Assembly (NCBI GenBank): GCA_007126035.1
Contig: SLCC01000123.1
Span: 1 to 59,789, forward strand
Reading direction: 5' to 3'
Source: Gemmatimonadota bacterium
Lineage (GTDB): Bacteria > Gemmatimonadota > Gemmatimonadetes > Longimicrobiales > RSA9
Length of the DNA stretch: 59,789 bases
Translations under genes and position numbers: made by a program
The notes under the pieces: model-generated
The model's input: only the letters and a program-made list of their open reading frames with translations
Databases searched by the model: none
Told to the model about the DNA's origin: nothing
Part shown: positions 34,727 through 44,269 of the stretch, piece after piece
How the letters are laid out: each line of letters begins with the position of its first letter
Numbering within the stretch: the first letter of the stretch is position 1

Positions 34727-36004
34727 ATGGGACAGAAGCCAGAGGTCATCGATATTACCGGGGTCGCAGCGGGCGGAGCCGGCGTGGGCCGCCTCAGCGA
34801 TGGCCGGGTGACCTTTGTGCATCGCACCGCACCGGGAGACAGGGTGGAGGTGCGGGTCACGGAGAGCAGGCGCCGCTGGGCCCGCTCCCGCCTGGTCCGC
34901 GTCCTGGCCAGCGGACCGGAACGACGGGTCGCGCCCTGCCCCCACTATCGGCGTTGTGGCGGTTGTACGATCGAGCATCTGAGCTACGAGGGACAACTGG
35001 CTATCAAGGCCCGGCTCGTGGCAGATGCGTTACGACGCATCGGCGGCCTCGAGACTGCCGAGCCCACCGTCGTGCCGTCGCCGTTGGAGTTCCGGTACCG
35101 GAACCGGGTGAGCTTTGCGCTCAGACGTCAGGACGGCGGTGTCGTCGCTGGTTTTCGCGAACTGGAGCGGCCTGACCGGGTGCTGGACATGGGTGGCGAG
35201 TGCCTGCTTCCCGAGGAGGCGGTGGCCCGGAGCTGGGACCTGCTCAGGAGTGCCTGGGGTACGGCAGCCCATCGGCTGCCGTCGGGGGAGGAGCTACGCC
35301 TCACCTTGCGGGCCGTGGCGGACGGCGGGGTGACGTTGCTGGTGGACGGCGGCTACGGGCCGGGTCGTCCGGATGACCTGGTGGCCTCGGTGCCGCCGTT
35401 GCGCTCCGTATGGCACCGACCGGTGGCTGCCGACACCTATCGACTGCTGGCCGGGGACCAGGTGGTCCACGAGTGGTGGGGCGGGGAAGAGGTGCGCGTG
35501 ACGGAGGATGTCTTCCTTCAGGTCAACCGCAGTGCTGCCGCCCTCCTGGAAGCCCACGTCATGGAGCTGGCGTTTGCGGCGGAGCCGGCTCGAGTGCTGG
35601 ATGCGTACTGCGGCGTCGGGTTGTATTCTCGGAGGTTGGCCAGAGCGGGTGTCGAAGTGGTGGGGATCGAGGCCCATCCAGGCGCCGTCGCCGAAGCCAG
35701 GCGGGGCGCCCCGGGCGCCCGTATCATGGAGGGCACAGTTGAGGCGTTGATGGAGCAGGCGCTCCCGGTGGACGTCGCCATATTGAACCCGCCCCGCGCG
35801 GGTCTGGACCGTGCGGTGGTGGGGGGCCTCGCGGCGCAGCCGCCGGCTCGCCTCCTCTATGTGAGTTGCGACCCTGCCACGCTGGCCCGGGACCTGGGGC
35901 GGCTGGAATCGGAATATCGGCTGGTCGGGGTGTGGTCATTCGACCTGTTCCCCCAGACCGCCCACGTGGAGACGGTGGTGGAACTGTCATGCGCTACTAC
36001 GTGA
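34727..36004 (+). CDS. rlmD: 23S rRNA (uracil-5-)-methyltransferase, RumA/RlmD type
   Basis: SAM-dependent m5U methyltransferase of the TrmA/RumA family. An N-terminal TRAM domain (ITGVAAGGAGVGRLSDGRVTFV) is followed by Fe-S cysteines Cys71, Cys77 and Cys80 (CPHYRRCGGC), the SAM motif VLDAYCGVGLYSRRLA, NPPRAGLDR, and the catalytic cysteine in YVSCDPATLARDL. 425 residues is normal. The ATG given is preferred over an upstream in-frame ATG, whose extra residues are arginine-rich and unlike the family. The exact target base is not provable from sequence. The end overlaps the biotin-carrier gene by 16 bases. Confidence 0.92.
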   Translation: MGQKPEVIDITGVAAGGAGVGRLSDGRVTFVHRTAPGDRVEVRVTESRRRWARSRLVRVLASGPERRVAPCPHYRRCGGCTIEHLSYEGQLAIKARLVADALRRIGGLETAEPTVVPSPLEFRYRNRVSFALRRQDGGVVAGFRELERPDRVLDMGGECLLPEEAVARSWDLLRSAWGTAAHRLPSGEELRLTLRAVADGGVTLLVDGGYGPGRPDDLVASVPPLRSVWHRPVAADTYRLLAGDQVVHEWWGGEEVRVTEDVFLQVNRSAAALLEAHVMELAFAAEPARVLDAYCGVGLYSRRLARAGVEVVGIEAHPGAVAEARRGAPGARIMEGTVEALMEQALPVDVAILNPPRAGLDRAVVGGLAAQPPARLLYVSCDPATLARDLGRLESEYRLVGVWSFDLFPQTAHVETVVELSCATT

Positions 36005-36504
36005 CCGTGGACGGGAAGTCGATGGAGGTGGACCTCACCGGAGACGCGCCGGTCGTGGACGGCCAGCGTGTCGAGGCGGAGCTGTCGCGGGTGCCGGGCA
36101 CGCCTACGCTCCACCTGCTCGCGGACGGCCGGTCCCATGTGGTCGTGGCCACGCGCCGGGACCGCCACAACCTGGAACTGCACCTGAACGGCGAGCGCTA
36201 CGACGTGGAGGTGGTGGACGAGCGGACCAGGGCGATCCTGGCCATGACGGGTCAGGGCGCCATAGCGAAAGGGCCGCGGCCGGTGCGGGCGCCCATGCCC
36301 GGTCTGGTGGTCAGGGTGAACGTGACCCCGGGTGACCAGGTGGAAGCAGGGCAGAGCATCGTCATAATCGAGGCGATGAAGATGGAGAACGATCTCAAGG
36401 CGGAGGCCGCCGGGGTGGTGGAGCGGGTCGCAACGGAGGCAGGACAGGCGGTGGAGAAGGGTGCGGTCCTGGTGGAGTTCCGGGCGGAGGCGGAGGATGG
36501 GTAA
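35989..36504 (+). CDS. Biotin carboxyl carrier protein of acyl-CoA carboxylase
   Basis: 171-residue carrier for the carboxylase encoded upstream. The biotinylation motif is EAMKMENDL with Lys131 as acceptor, inside a C-terminal biotinyl domain (about 97-171) that begins [18 protein letters not shown]. The first 90 residues ([16 protein letters not shown] ... [11 protein letters not shown]) resemble the linker/BT-like domain found in propionyl-CoA carboxylase alpha chains. It is separated from its carboxylase gene by two unrelated genes, a split arrangement. It overlaps rlmD upstream and the mutase gene downstream. Confidence 0.92.
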   Translation: MRYYVTVDGKSMEVDLTGDAPVVDGQRVEAELSRVPGTPTLHLLADGRSHVVVATRRDRHNLELHLNGERYDVEVVDERTRAILAMTGQGAIAKGPRPVRAPMPGLVVRVNVTPGDQVEAGQSIVIIEAMKMENDLKAEAAGVVERVATEAGQAVEKGAVLVEFRAEAEDG

Positions 36505-38065
36505 GGATAGGCGACGCTTCGTCACTACGAGCGGCCAGGACATCGAGCGGGTGTACGGTCCTGAACGGACGCCTGACCCCGGGGTGCTGGGCGAGCCGGG
36601 GGAGTTTCCCTACACCCGGGGCGTCTATTCCGACATGTACCGGGGCCGGCTCTGGACCATGCGCCAGTACGCCGGGTTCGGCACCGCACAGGAAACGAAC
36701 GCCCGCTACCGCTACCTGCTGGAGGCCGGCCAGACGGGCCTGAGCGTGGCCTTCGACCTCCCGACGCAGATGGGCTACGACTCCGACGCGGAGATGGCCA
36801 GGGGCGAGGTGGGGCGGGTGGGTGTGGCCATCGATTCGCTGGAGGACATGAGGACGCTGCTCGACGGGATACCGTTGGACGAGGTGTCCGTGTCCATGAC
36901 CATCAACGCCACCGCGCCCATACTCCTGGCCCTCTATGTGGCGCTGGGCGATGAGCGGGGCGTGCCCAGGGACCGCCTCGCGGGCACGGTCCAGAACGAT
37001 ATCCTGAAGGAGTACATCGCACGGGGCACGTATATCTACCCGGTGGAGCCCAGCCTGCGCCTGGTCACCGACACCTTCGCCTTCTGCGCCCAGCAGGTGC
37101 CCAGGTGGAACACCATCTCCATCAGCGGCTACCATATCCGTGAGGCTGGGGCCACCGCCGCCCAGGAGATCGCATTCACCTTCGCCAATGCCCTGGAGTA
37201 CGTGGAGCGGGCGAGGAGCGCCGGGCTGGCCGTGGACGACTTCGCCCCACGCCTCTCCTTCTTCTTCGCCGCCCACAGCGATCTGTTCGAGGAGGCTGCC
37301 AAGTTCCGCGCGGCACGACGACTGTGGGCCCGGCTCATGACGGAGCGCTACGGCGCCACCGGGGCGTCGGCACGGCTCCGGTTCCATACCCAGACCGGCG
37401 GCGTCACGCTCACGGCCCAGCAGCCGCTGAGCAACGTGGTGCGGGTCACGGTCCAGGCGCTGGCGGCCGTACTGGGCGGGACCCAGTCCCTGCACACGAA
37501 CGCGTACGACGAGGCGCTGGCACTGCCTACACCCGAGTCGGCGAAGCTGGCGCTGCGGACGCAACAGGTGTTGGCCCACGAGTCGGGCGCAGCCTGGACG
37601 GTGGACCCCCTGGGCGGGAGCTACTACGTGGAGTCGCTCACCGACTCGCTGGAGGCGGCGGCCCGGGAGTACCTGGACCAGGTCGACGAGCAGGGCGGGG
37701 CGGCCCGGTCCATTGTGTTCTTCCAGGAAGAGATCCACCAGGCCGCCTACGAGCACCAGAAGGCGGTGGAGCGAGGGGAACGGGTCATAGTCGGTGTGAA
37801 CGCCCACCGGGAGCGGGAGGACGGGCTCAGGATCGAGCAGCCAGACTACGCCAGCCTGGAGGCGGGGCAGCGGGAGCGGCTGACGGACCTCAGGGACCGG
37901 CGTGATGGCGCGGCCGTCGCCGACTCCCTGGAGGCCGTGAGGTCCGCGGCACGGGGCGGGGACAACCTCCTGCTCCCGATGATCGAGGCGGTGAAAGCCA
38001 TGGCCACCCTGGGCGAGATCAGCGACGTCCTGCGCCAGGAGTGGGGCGAGTACCGTGGCACCTGA
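36497..38065 (+). CDS. Methylmalonyl-CoA mutase, large catalytic subunit without the B12-binding domain
   Basis: TIM-barrel half of adenosylcobalamin-dependent methylmalonyl-CoA mutase, converting methylmalonyl-CoA to succinyl-CoA. [14 protein letters not shown], the [19 protein letters not shown] stretch and [13 protein letters not shown] are hallmark motifs. By spacing, Tyr58 (RQYAGF) and Arg176 (YIARGTY) correspond to Propionibacterium Tyr89 and Arg207, which contact the methylmalonyl carboxylate; isobutyryl- and hydroxyisobutyryl-CoA mutases differ at these positions. The 522-residue length stops before the cobalamin domain (DxHxxG motif absent), so a separate B12 subunit must be encoded outside the window. 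The start overlaps the biotin-carrier stop. Confidence 0.93.
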   Translation: MGKDRRRFVTTSGQDIERVYGPERTPDPGVLGEPGEFPYTRGVYSDMYRGRLWTMRQYAGFGTAQETNARYRYLLEAGQTGLSVAFDLPTQMGYDSDAEMARGEVGRVGVAIDSLEDMRTLLDGIPLDEVSVSMTINATAPILLALYVALGDERGVPRDRLAGTVQNDILKEYIARGTYIYPVEPSLRLVTDTFAFCAQQVPRWNTISISGYHIREAGATAAQEIAFTFANALEYVERARSAGLAVDDFAPRLSFFFAAHSDLFEEAAKFRAARRLWARLMTERYGATGASARLRFHTQTGGVTLTAQQPLSNVVRVTVQALAAVLGGTQSLHTNAYDEALALPTPESAKLALRTQQVLAHESGAAWTVDPLGGSYYVESLTDSLEAAAREYLDQVDEQGGAARSIVFFQEEIHQAAYEHQKAVERGERVIVGVNAHREREDGLRIEQPDYASLEAGQRERLTDLRDRRDGAAVADSLEAVRSAARGGDNLLLPMIEAVKAMATLGEISDVLRQEWGEYRGT

Positions 38066-38092
38066 ACAACACGGATAGCGAGAACGAAGGGG

Positions 38093-38464
38093 ATGCCGAC
38101 GTACGAGTACCGATGCCCGGAGGGGCACGAGTTCGAGAAGTTCCAGCGGATGAGCGACCTGCCGGTGGCCCAGTGCCCGACGTGTGGCCAGGACGCTTCC
38201 CGGCTCCTGTCGGCCGGTGCCGGGCTGCTGTTCAAGGGCGAGGGTTTCTACATAACCGATTACCGCAGCGATAGCTACAAGGAAGCCGCCGCGAAGGAGA
38301 AGCCGGAGAAGTCGAAGGCTGGCGGTGAACAGGCCGGCGGAGACGGCGGTGGTGGGGACGGCAGGTCGAAGAAGTCGAAGGAGGTGGGCGGCAAGTCCGG
38401 CGGCTCGTCTGCGGGCAAGCCCGGCGGTTCGTCTGCCGGATCTTCGACTGGGGGCGGGGAATGA
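38093..38464 (+). CDS. FmdB-family zinc-ribbon protein
   Basis: 123-residue protein beginning MPTYEYRCPEGHEFEKFQ, with paired cysteines at CPEGH and CPTCGQ, the FmdB/CxxC regulatory zinc ribbon. After residue 50 it turns into a lysine-, glycine- and serine-rich tail (KEAAAKEKPEK, then GGSSAGKPGGSSAGSS) that is probably disordered. The family is linked to regulation in methylotrophs but its role is generally unclear. The stop overlaps the argS ATG. Confidence 0.88.
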   Translation: MPTYEYRCPEGHEFEKFQRMSDLPVAQCPTCGQDASRLLSAGAGLLFKGEGFYITDYRSDSYKEAAAKEKPEKSKAGGEQAGGDGGGGDGRSKKSKEVGGKSGGSSAGKPGGSSAGSSTGGGE

Positions 38465-40146
38465 GCGACGTCGAGAGGCTCCGGTCGGCTCTGTCCGCGG
38501 TCCTGGATGAACTGGGCATTGCCGGGGTGGACATTCAGCTGGAACGGCCCAGGAACCCGGAGCACGGGGACTGGTCCACCAATGTCGCCATGGTGAGCGC
38601 CGGCCGGCTCCGCAAGCCGCCCCGGGAGGTAGCCGCGGAGATCCTGGATCGGCTGGACCTGGGCGGGGCTGGCGTGCGGGAAGCGGAGGTGGCGGGCCCC
38701 GGCTTCATCAACTTCCGTCTCACCAGCGCCCAGCTCCAGGCCCTGCTGAAGCGGATCCTGGAGGAAGACGAGGCCTACGGTAGGCGAGAACCGGAGTCGC
38801 CGGAGCGGGTGGTGGTGGAGTTCGTGTCGGCGAACCCGACGGGCCCGCTCCACGTGGCCCATGGCAGGGGCGCGGCGCTGGGGGACGGCATCGCCAGGCT
38901 CCTGGAGTGGACCGGCCAGGTGGTGCACCGTGAGTTCTACGTGAACGACGCAGGCGTCCAGATCGATCGGCTCGCCGCGTCGGTGGACGCGCGCTGGCGC
39001 CAGCTCCAGGGCGAGAATGCACCCATACCCGAGAGCGGCTACCACGGCGACTACGTGGGGGGGTTGGCCCGGGAAGCGGACGAGGAGCTGGCGGACCGGC
39101 TGGTGGACGCGTCTGATCCCGACCGGCTGGACCTGTTCCGGGAGTGGGCGGTCGAGCGGCTGAAGGCGGATCAGGACCGGGATCTAAGAGACTTCGGCGT
39201 CGCCTTCGACGAGTGGTACCCGGAGAGCCGCGTCTACGAGGAAGGTCTGATCCAGGAGACTTTGGCCGACCTGACGGGCCGGGACCTGGTCTATGAGGCG
39301 GACGGCGCCACCTGGCTGCGGACCACCACCTTCGGCGACGACAAGGACCGGGTCCTGGTCAAGCAGGACGGCACGTACACCTACCTGGTCCCGGACATCG
39401 CCTACCACCGGGAGAAGGCCCGCCGGGGGTACGATCTGGCCATCAACGTCTGGGGCGCGGACCACCACGGTTACGTGCCCAGGATGCAGGCGGCGCTGGC
39501 GGCCCTGGGCCTGGAGGACTTCCTGGTCGTGGAGATCGTGCAGATGGTCCGCATCCTCCGGGGCGGACAGGAAGCGAAGCTGAGCAAGCGGGCGGGCGAC
39601 TTCATCACGCTGAGGGAGCTGTTCGAGGAGACGGGCACGGACGTGGCCCGGTACTTCTTCCTGATGCGTCGCGGGGACACCCAGATGCTGTTCGACCTGG
39701 ACCTGGCCCTGGACCATTCGGAGAAGAACCCGGTCTTCAAGGTACAGTATGCCCACGCCCGCATGATGAGCATCTTCCGGAAGGGCGGGGTGGAGCCGGC
39801 CCAGCGGTGGTCTGGTGAGCTTCCGCTGGATCGGCTCGAGACCGACGACGAGCAGGACCTGGTCAAACAGCTGGCCCGCTTTCCCGAGGTGGTCCGGCGG
39901 GCCGCTGCCGGCCGTGCGCCCCACCTGGTCTGCGACTACCTTGAGGAGACCGCGGGGATGGCCAACGGCTGGTACCACTCGGGCAACCCCAGCCGGAACC
40001 CTGAGCTGGCGGTGCTGGCCGATGACCCGGACCTCCGGGAGGCCCGCCTCGCCCTGGCCCGGGGCGTCCGCATCGTGTTGCGCAACGGGCTGCGGGTACT
40101 GGGTCTCACCGCGCCCGACCGGATGGAGCGAGAGGAGCAGGGATGA
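38461..40146 (+). CDS. argS: Arginyl-tRNA synthetase
   Basis: Class I aminoacyl-tRNA synthetase. The HIGH-type motif is HVAHGRGAALGDG in NPTGPLHVAHG; the KMSKS-type motif is AKLSKRAGDF; an N-terminal Add-1 domain and a C-terminal DALR anticodon-binding domain (VQYAHARMMSI onward) are present. 561 residues is normal. The GTG-free ATG start overlaps the FmdB-like stop and the end overlaps the PfkB kinase start. Confidence 0.97.
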   Translation: MSDVERLRSALSAVLDELGIAGVDIQLERPRNPEHGDWSTNVAMVSAGRLRKPPREVAAEILDRLDLGGAGVREAEVAGPGFINFRLTSAQLQALLKRILEEDEAYGRREPESPERVVVEFVSANPTGPLHVAHGRGAALGDGIARLLEWTGQVVHREFYVNDAGVQIDRLAASVDARWRQLQGENAPIPESGYHGDYVGGLAREADEELADRLVDASDPDRLDLFREWAVERLKADQDRDLRDFGVAFDEWYPESRVYEEGLIQETLADLTGRDLVYEADGATWLRTTTFGDDKDRVLVKQDGTYTYLVPDIAYHREKARRGYDLAINVWGADHHGYVPRMQAALAALGLEDFLVVEIVQMVRILRGGQEAKLSKRAGDFITLRELFEETGTDVARYFFLMRRGDTQMLFDLDLALDHSEKNPVFKVQYAHARMMSIFRKGGVEPAQRWSGELPLDRLETDDEQDLVKQLARFPEVVRRAAAGRAPHLVCDYLEETAGMANGWYHSGNPSRNPELAVLADDPDLREARLALARGVRIVLRNGLRVLGLTAPDRMEREEQG

Positions 40147-41069
40147 GCATACTGGTGGTGGGGAGTGTGGCTCTGGACAGGATCGAAACGCCCTTCGGTT
40201 CCGCGGAGCGTGCCCTGGGAGGGGCGGCGACGTACTTCGCGGCGGCGGCATCGCTGTTCCAGCCGGTGCAGCTGGTGGGCGTGGTGGGTGACGATTTCCC
40301 CACCGGCGAGCTGGCCTTCCTCGAGGAGCGGGGCGCGGACCTGGCCGGGTTGGAACGGGCCAGGGGGGAGAGCTTCTTCTGGTCCGGCCGCTACGACTAC
40401 GACATGAATACCCGGACCACCCTGGAGACGCGGCTCGGTGTGTTCGCCGATTTCCGGCCTCGCATCCCGCCATCGTTCCGGCAGGCTGACTGGCTGTTCC
40501 TGGCTAACATCGACCCGGACCTTCAGCGCGAGGTCTTGGACCAGGTCAGTGCGCCGCGGCTGGTGGCCTGCGACACCATGAACTACTGGATCGAGTCGAA
40601 GCGGGAGTCGCTGCTCGAGCTGCTGGGGCGGGTGGACTGCGTGCTCCTGAACGACAGCGAGGCCCGGGAGCTGACGGGCGACTACAACCTCAGTCGCGCT
40701 GCCCGCTGGATCCGGGAGCGGGGGCCGTCAATCGTGGTGGTGAAGAAGGGTGAGCATGGAGCACTGCTGTTCACCGAGACACACACCTTCTTCGCCCCTG
40801 GCTACCCGCTGGAGGAGGTCTTCGACCCCACGGGCGCCGGCGACGCCTTCGCCGGAGGGTTCATGGGGTGGTTGGCATACACCGGGAACATGGATGAGGA
40901 CGAGCTATGTCGGGCCATGATCTATGGCTCGGCCACCGGCTCACTGGTGTGCGAGCGGATGGGTATGGAACGACTGAGAGAGGTGGGCGTGGAAGAGGTG
41001 CACGAGCGGGTCCGGGCGTTCCGCCGGCTCACCGCCTTCGACTCCCCTGTGGCGCCGGTCCATGGCTGA
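40143..41069 (+). CDS. PfkB-family carbohydrate/nucleoside kinase
   Basis: Ribokinase-fold kinase of 308 residues. The N-terminal MSILVVGSVALDRIETPFG and GGAATYFAAAASLF match PfkB signature 1; the C-terminal FDPTGAGDAFAGGFMGWL is signature 2 with the catalytic aspartate and anion hole. The specific sugar or nucleoside cannot be read from sequence; a position between argS and purM may suggest a purine/ribose link, but that is inference. Confidence 0.88.
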   Translation: MSILVVGSVALDRIETPFGSAERALGGAATYFAAAASLFQPVQLVGVVGDDFPTGELAFLEERGADLAGLERARGESFFWSGRYDYDMNTRTTLETRLGVFADFRPRIPPSFRQADWLFLANIDPDLQREVLDQVSAPRLVACDTMNYWIESKRESLLELLGRVDCVLLNDSEARELTGDYNLSRAARWIRERGPSIVVVKKGEHGALLFTETHTFFAPGYPLEEVFDPTGAGDAFAGGFMGWLAYTGNMDEDELCRAMIYGSATGSLVCERMGMERLREVGVEEVHERVRAFRRLTAFDSPVAPVHG

Positions 41070-42102
41070 GGGGCTGAGCTACCGGGAAGCGGGCGTGGAC
41101 CGGGCCGCTGCGGAGCGGGCCAAGAGCCGGATCGCCGCACTCGTCGCCTCCACTGAGGTGGACGGCGTTCTCTCCAAGGTGGGCTCCTTCGGCGGGCTGT
41201 TCCGGACGCCCACCGGGATGCGGTCTCCGGTGCTCGTATCCAGCGCAGACGGCGTGGGCACCAAGCTGAAGGTGGCCATCCGGGCCGGCCGCCATGATAC
41301 CGTTGGCCAGGACCTGGTCAACCACTGCGTAAACGACATCCTGGTGGAGGGGGCACGGCCTCTCTTCTTCCTCGATTACGTTGGGATGGGCACCCTGGAC
41401 GAGGGGGTGGTGGAGTCCCTGGTCGAGGGGCTGGCCCTGGCCTGCCGGGAGAACGGCTGCGCGCTGCTGGGCGGAGAGACGGCGGAGATGCCCGACTTCT
41501 ACGCTCCAGGCGACTACGACCTGGCTGGCTTCATCGTGGGCGTCGTCGAGGAGGACGGGCGGCCCGGAGCGGGACGGGTATCGGAAGGCGATCGGCTGGT
41601 GGGCGTGGCATCCAGCGGGTTCCACACCAACGGCTATTCCCTGCTCCGAAAGCTCCTCTTCGAGAGACTGGGCCTGGAGTTGGGCGATGAGTTCCCCGGC
41701 TCCGACACCAGCGTGGGTGAGGTCCTGCTCCGGGTGCACAGGAGCTACCTGCGCTCGGTGCACCCGCTGGTCCAGGAGGGCAGGGTGCTGTCGCTGGCCC
41801 ACATCACCGGCGGGGGGATGCCGGGGAACCTGAACCGCTCCCTGCCGGAAGACCTCCAGGCACGGGTCGACCGGTCCAGCTGGGAGCTGCCCGGCGAGTT
41901 CAGAGGCGTGATGGAGGCTGGTCGGATAGACGAGCGGGAGATGTTCGAGACCTTCAACATGGGCGTCGGCCTGGTGCTCGTGGTCCCGGAGGAGGATGCT
42001 GACGGGGTGGTTGGCGCTCTCCACGGCGCCGGCGAGAGCGCCTGGGTGCTGGGAGACATCCGGAAGCGGCAGGGTGATGATCCGCAGGTCCTCCTGGCGT
42101 AG
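41062..42102 (+). CDS. purM: Phosphoribosylformylglycinamidine cyclo-ligase (AIR synthetase)
   Basis: ATP-dependent ring closure giving 5-aminoimidazole ribotide, step five of purine synthesis. LSYREAGVDRAAAERAKSRI starts the protein; SSADGVGTKLKVAI, VNHCVNDILVEGARPLFFLDY and GETAEMPDFYAPGDYDLAGF are characteristic. 346 residues is typical. It overlaps the PfkB gene upstream and the next gene downstream by 26 bases. No other purine genes are in the window. Confidence 0.97.
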   Translation: MAEGLSYREAGVDRAAAERAKSRIAALVASTEVDGVLSKVGSFGGLFRTPTGMRSPVLVSSADGVGTKLKVAIRAGRHDTVGQDLVNHCVNDILVEGARPLFFLDYVGMGTLDEGVVESLVEGLALACRENGCALLGGETAEMPDFYAPGDYDLAGFIVGVVEEDGRPGAGRVSEGDRLVGVASSGFHTNGYSLLRKLLFERLGLELGDEFPGSDTSVGEVLLRVHRSYLRSVHPLVQEGRVLSLAHITGGGMPGNLNRSLPEDLQARVDRSSWELPGEFRGVMEAGRIDEREMFETFNMGVGLVLVVPEEDADGVVGALHGAGESAWVLGDIRKRQGDDPQVLLA

Positions 42103-43096
42103 CAGACAGCGCTGGCGCCCCTGCCGGGACGGTCGCCTGGCGATGCTGCTTGCCGTGTCAGCGGCGATGGCTGTGCCAGGCCCGAGCGGAGCGCAGGCCT
42201 GCTCGCCGGGCACCTGCGCAGCTCCGTCGCTCACCGGTGGCGCTGCCGCGGACCGGCAGCTGGCGATCGCTACGGTCCAGGCGGTGCAGGAGCGGGTGGG
42301 CACCGCTATCTGGGGCGGCAACCCCGTACCGGGGACGGCGAGCACGTTGGGCTTGAGGATCGGGACGACGCCCCGGGTCAGCCTCTCCGGTCAGCTCAGA
42401 CTGGTGCCGGCCGAGCTGCCGCCGCTCCTGGACATGACGGCGGTGCGCGGTCGGCGCACACTGCTGCCCGGGCTGTCAGCCCAGGCCAGCCTGGGCATGC
42501 TGCCAGGCTGGTCGCCAGTTTCCACGGTGGGCGGTGTACTGTCAGTGGACCTCATCGGGCGCCTGTCCGTGGTGCCCCTGTCGTCGGGTGCCGGGTTCGA
42601 GACGGGTGCGGCGGTGGGCGGCTCCGCCGGCGTGCGGCTGGGGTTGCTCCGGGAGTCCTTCACCATGCCCGGTCTCTCCCTGACCGGCTCGTACGGCCGG
42701 AGCTCCACCATCAGGTTAGGCGATCGGGACCTGGAGGATGCGGACGGTTTCGTGCGCGGTGCGGTCACCGACCTGAACGGCACGTTGGCGGCCAGCAGGC
42801 GTTTCGGCGGACTCCGGCTCGCTGTCGGCGTTACGGCGGACCGCTACAGCACCCGGGCGCAGGTCGGCTACCGTCCCCGTGAGCCGGTCGAGCTGGTCGA
42901 GCCGGCGGGGGAGCGGGTCCGGGTCGTCACGCACCGGCGCTCCCTCTTCGCCAACGCCGCATGGACGTTCCTCATCTTCCACGCCTCCACCGAGCTGGGC
43001 TGGCAGCGGGTCCCAGCGCCCACCGGTTTGCCAGAAGGTGTCAGGGTAGACCCCACCGGCTGGTGGGTCGGCACGGCCTTCCGCCTGTCGATCTGA
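42077..43096 (+). CDS. Exported outer-membrane-like protein, unknown function
   Basis: 339-residue protein with an arginine-rich start, then a signal peptide (LAMLLAVSAAMAVPGPSGAQ), then alternating short strands and turns, ending WWVGTAFRLSI, consistent with a beta-barrel. Early mature residues CSPGTCAAPS contain a close cysteine pair. Glycine-rich strand pairs such as GFETGAAVGGSAGVRLG and LRLAVGVTADRYSTRAQVGY fit a barrel. Family not recognised. CAGGGTG precedes the ATG inside the end of purM. Confidence 0.75.
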   Translation: MIRRSSWRSRQRWRPCRDGRLAMLLAVSAAMAVPGPSGAQACSPGTCAAPSLTGGAAADRQLAIATVQAVQERVGTAIWGGNPVPGTASTLGLRIGTTPRVSLSGQLRLVPAELPPLLDMTAVRGRRTLLPGLSAQASLGMLPGWSPVSTVGGVLSVDLIGRLSVVPLSSGAGFETGAAVGGSAGVRLGLLRESFTMPGLSLTGSYGRSSTIRLGDRDLEDADGFVRGAVTDLNGTLAASRRFGGLRLAVGVTADRYSTRAQVGYRPREPVELVEPAGERVRVVTHRRSLFANAAWTFLIFHASTELGWQRVPAPTGLPEGVRVDPTGWWVGTAFRLSI

Positions 43097-43129
43097 CGTG
43101 GGCCTCCGGACTCTTCCGCGGGTGGAGCC

Positions 43130-44269
43130 ATGAGCCAAGACAGGGTCCACCCTGACCTGGTGTTCATGCGGCGCGCCCTGGAGCTGGCGGAGCTGGGCTG
43201 GGGCAAAGTCCACCCGAACCCGCTGGTGGGCGCCGTGGTGGTCAGCGACGGGGCCGTGGTAGGTGAGGGCGCCCACCGTGAGTACGGCGGCCCCCACGCC
43301 GAGGTGGAGGCACTACGGGCCGCGGGGGATCGGGCCAGGGGCGCCACGCTCTACGTGACCCTGGAGCCGTGCGCCCACCACGGCAAGACGCCGCCCTGCA
43401 CAGACGCGGTCCTGGCAGCGGGCATCCGTCGGGTGGTCTTCGCCGCCGGGGACCCTGACCCCGCGGCGGCAGGTGGCGGGGCTCTTCTCTCAGCGGCCGG
43501 ACTGGAAGTGATGGCGGGGCTGGAGCGGGAGGCGGCCAGGCGGCAGAACGCCATCTTCCTCCACTACCTGGAGACCGCCTCGCCCTTCATAGCCCTCAAG
43601 TACGGCCTCAGCCTGGATGGCCGGATCTCCCGATCCGCAGGGGAGCGGACCAGGGTGACGGGGCCGGCGGCGGAGGCGGAGGTGCACCGACTCCGGGCCG
43701 GGTTCGACGCCGTGCTGGTGGGCGGCCGTACGGCCCGCACCGATGACCCGTTGCTCACCGCCCGCGGGGCCGTCAAACCGAGGAAGCCGCCAATTCGTGT
43801 CGTCGTCTCGGCCAGCGCCGACCTGCCGCTCGACAGCCGGCTCATGGGTTCCCTCGCGGAAGGGCCGGTGTGGCTCGTGACAGGGGCCGACGCTCCCGAC
43901 GCCGTCGTCGCCACTTTCGCCGAGCGCGGTGCGCGCGTGATCCGGGTGCCCGGCGTCTCCGCCCAGGCAAGTGGTCCCGGCGGCCCCGGCGGTCTTGACC
44001 CGACGGCAGTCATGGGAGCACTGGCGGACGAAGGCATCCAGTCGGTCTTCTGTGAGGGGGGCGGCCGACTGGGATCGGCCCTCCTGGCGGCGCGTCTGGT
44101 CGATCGGTTGTACCTTTTCTTTGCGCCCGTGATCTACGGCGAAGGCGGGGTGCCCGCTTTCTCCGGCCCGGACCCGGGTTTCCGCGGTCGCGTGGTCTCG
44201 GCGCGGGCGGTAGGCGATGACATACTGACTATTGTGGAACGGAGTGATAGATGTTCAGCGGCATCGTAG
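43130..44269 (+). CDS. ribD: Bifunctional riboflavin deaminase/reductase
   Basis: Second and third steps of riboflavin synthesis: deamination then NADPH reduction of the pyrimidine intermediate. The N-terminal deaminase has the zinc motif HAEVEAL with PCAHHGKTPPCTDAV; the C-terminal reductase begins near SPFIALKYGLSLDGRI and includes VFCEGGGRLGSALL. 379 residues is normal. It opens ribD-ribE-ribBA-ribH. Only 33 bases separate it from the previous gene, too few for an FMN riboswitch. Confidence 0.96.
   Translation: MSQDRVHPDLVFMRRALELAELGWGKVHPNPLVGAVVVSDGAVVGEGAHREYGGPHAEVEALRAAGDRARGATLYVTLEPCAHHGKTPPCTDAVLAAGIRRVVFAAGDPDPAAAGGGALLSAAGLEVMAGLEREAARRQNAIFLHYLETASPFIALKYGLSLDGRISRSAGERTRVTGPAAEAEVHRLRAGFDAVLVGGRTARTDDPLLTARGAVKPRKPPIRVVVSASADLPLDSRLMGSLAEGPVWLVTGADAPDAVVATFAERGARVIRVPGVSAQASGPGGPGGLDPTAVMGALADEGIQSVFCEGGGRLGSALLAARLVDRLYLFFAPVIYGEGGVPAFSGPDPGFRGRVVSARAVGDDILTIVERSDRCSAAS

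Noticed and set aside
36481-36510. Cobalamin riboswitch ahead of the mutase
   Set aside because: The mutase start overlaps the biotin-carrier stop, leaving no leader.
43097-43129. FMN riboswitch ahead of ribD
   Set aside because: Only 33 bases separate ribD from the preceding gene and no RFN-element motifs are present.
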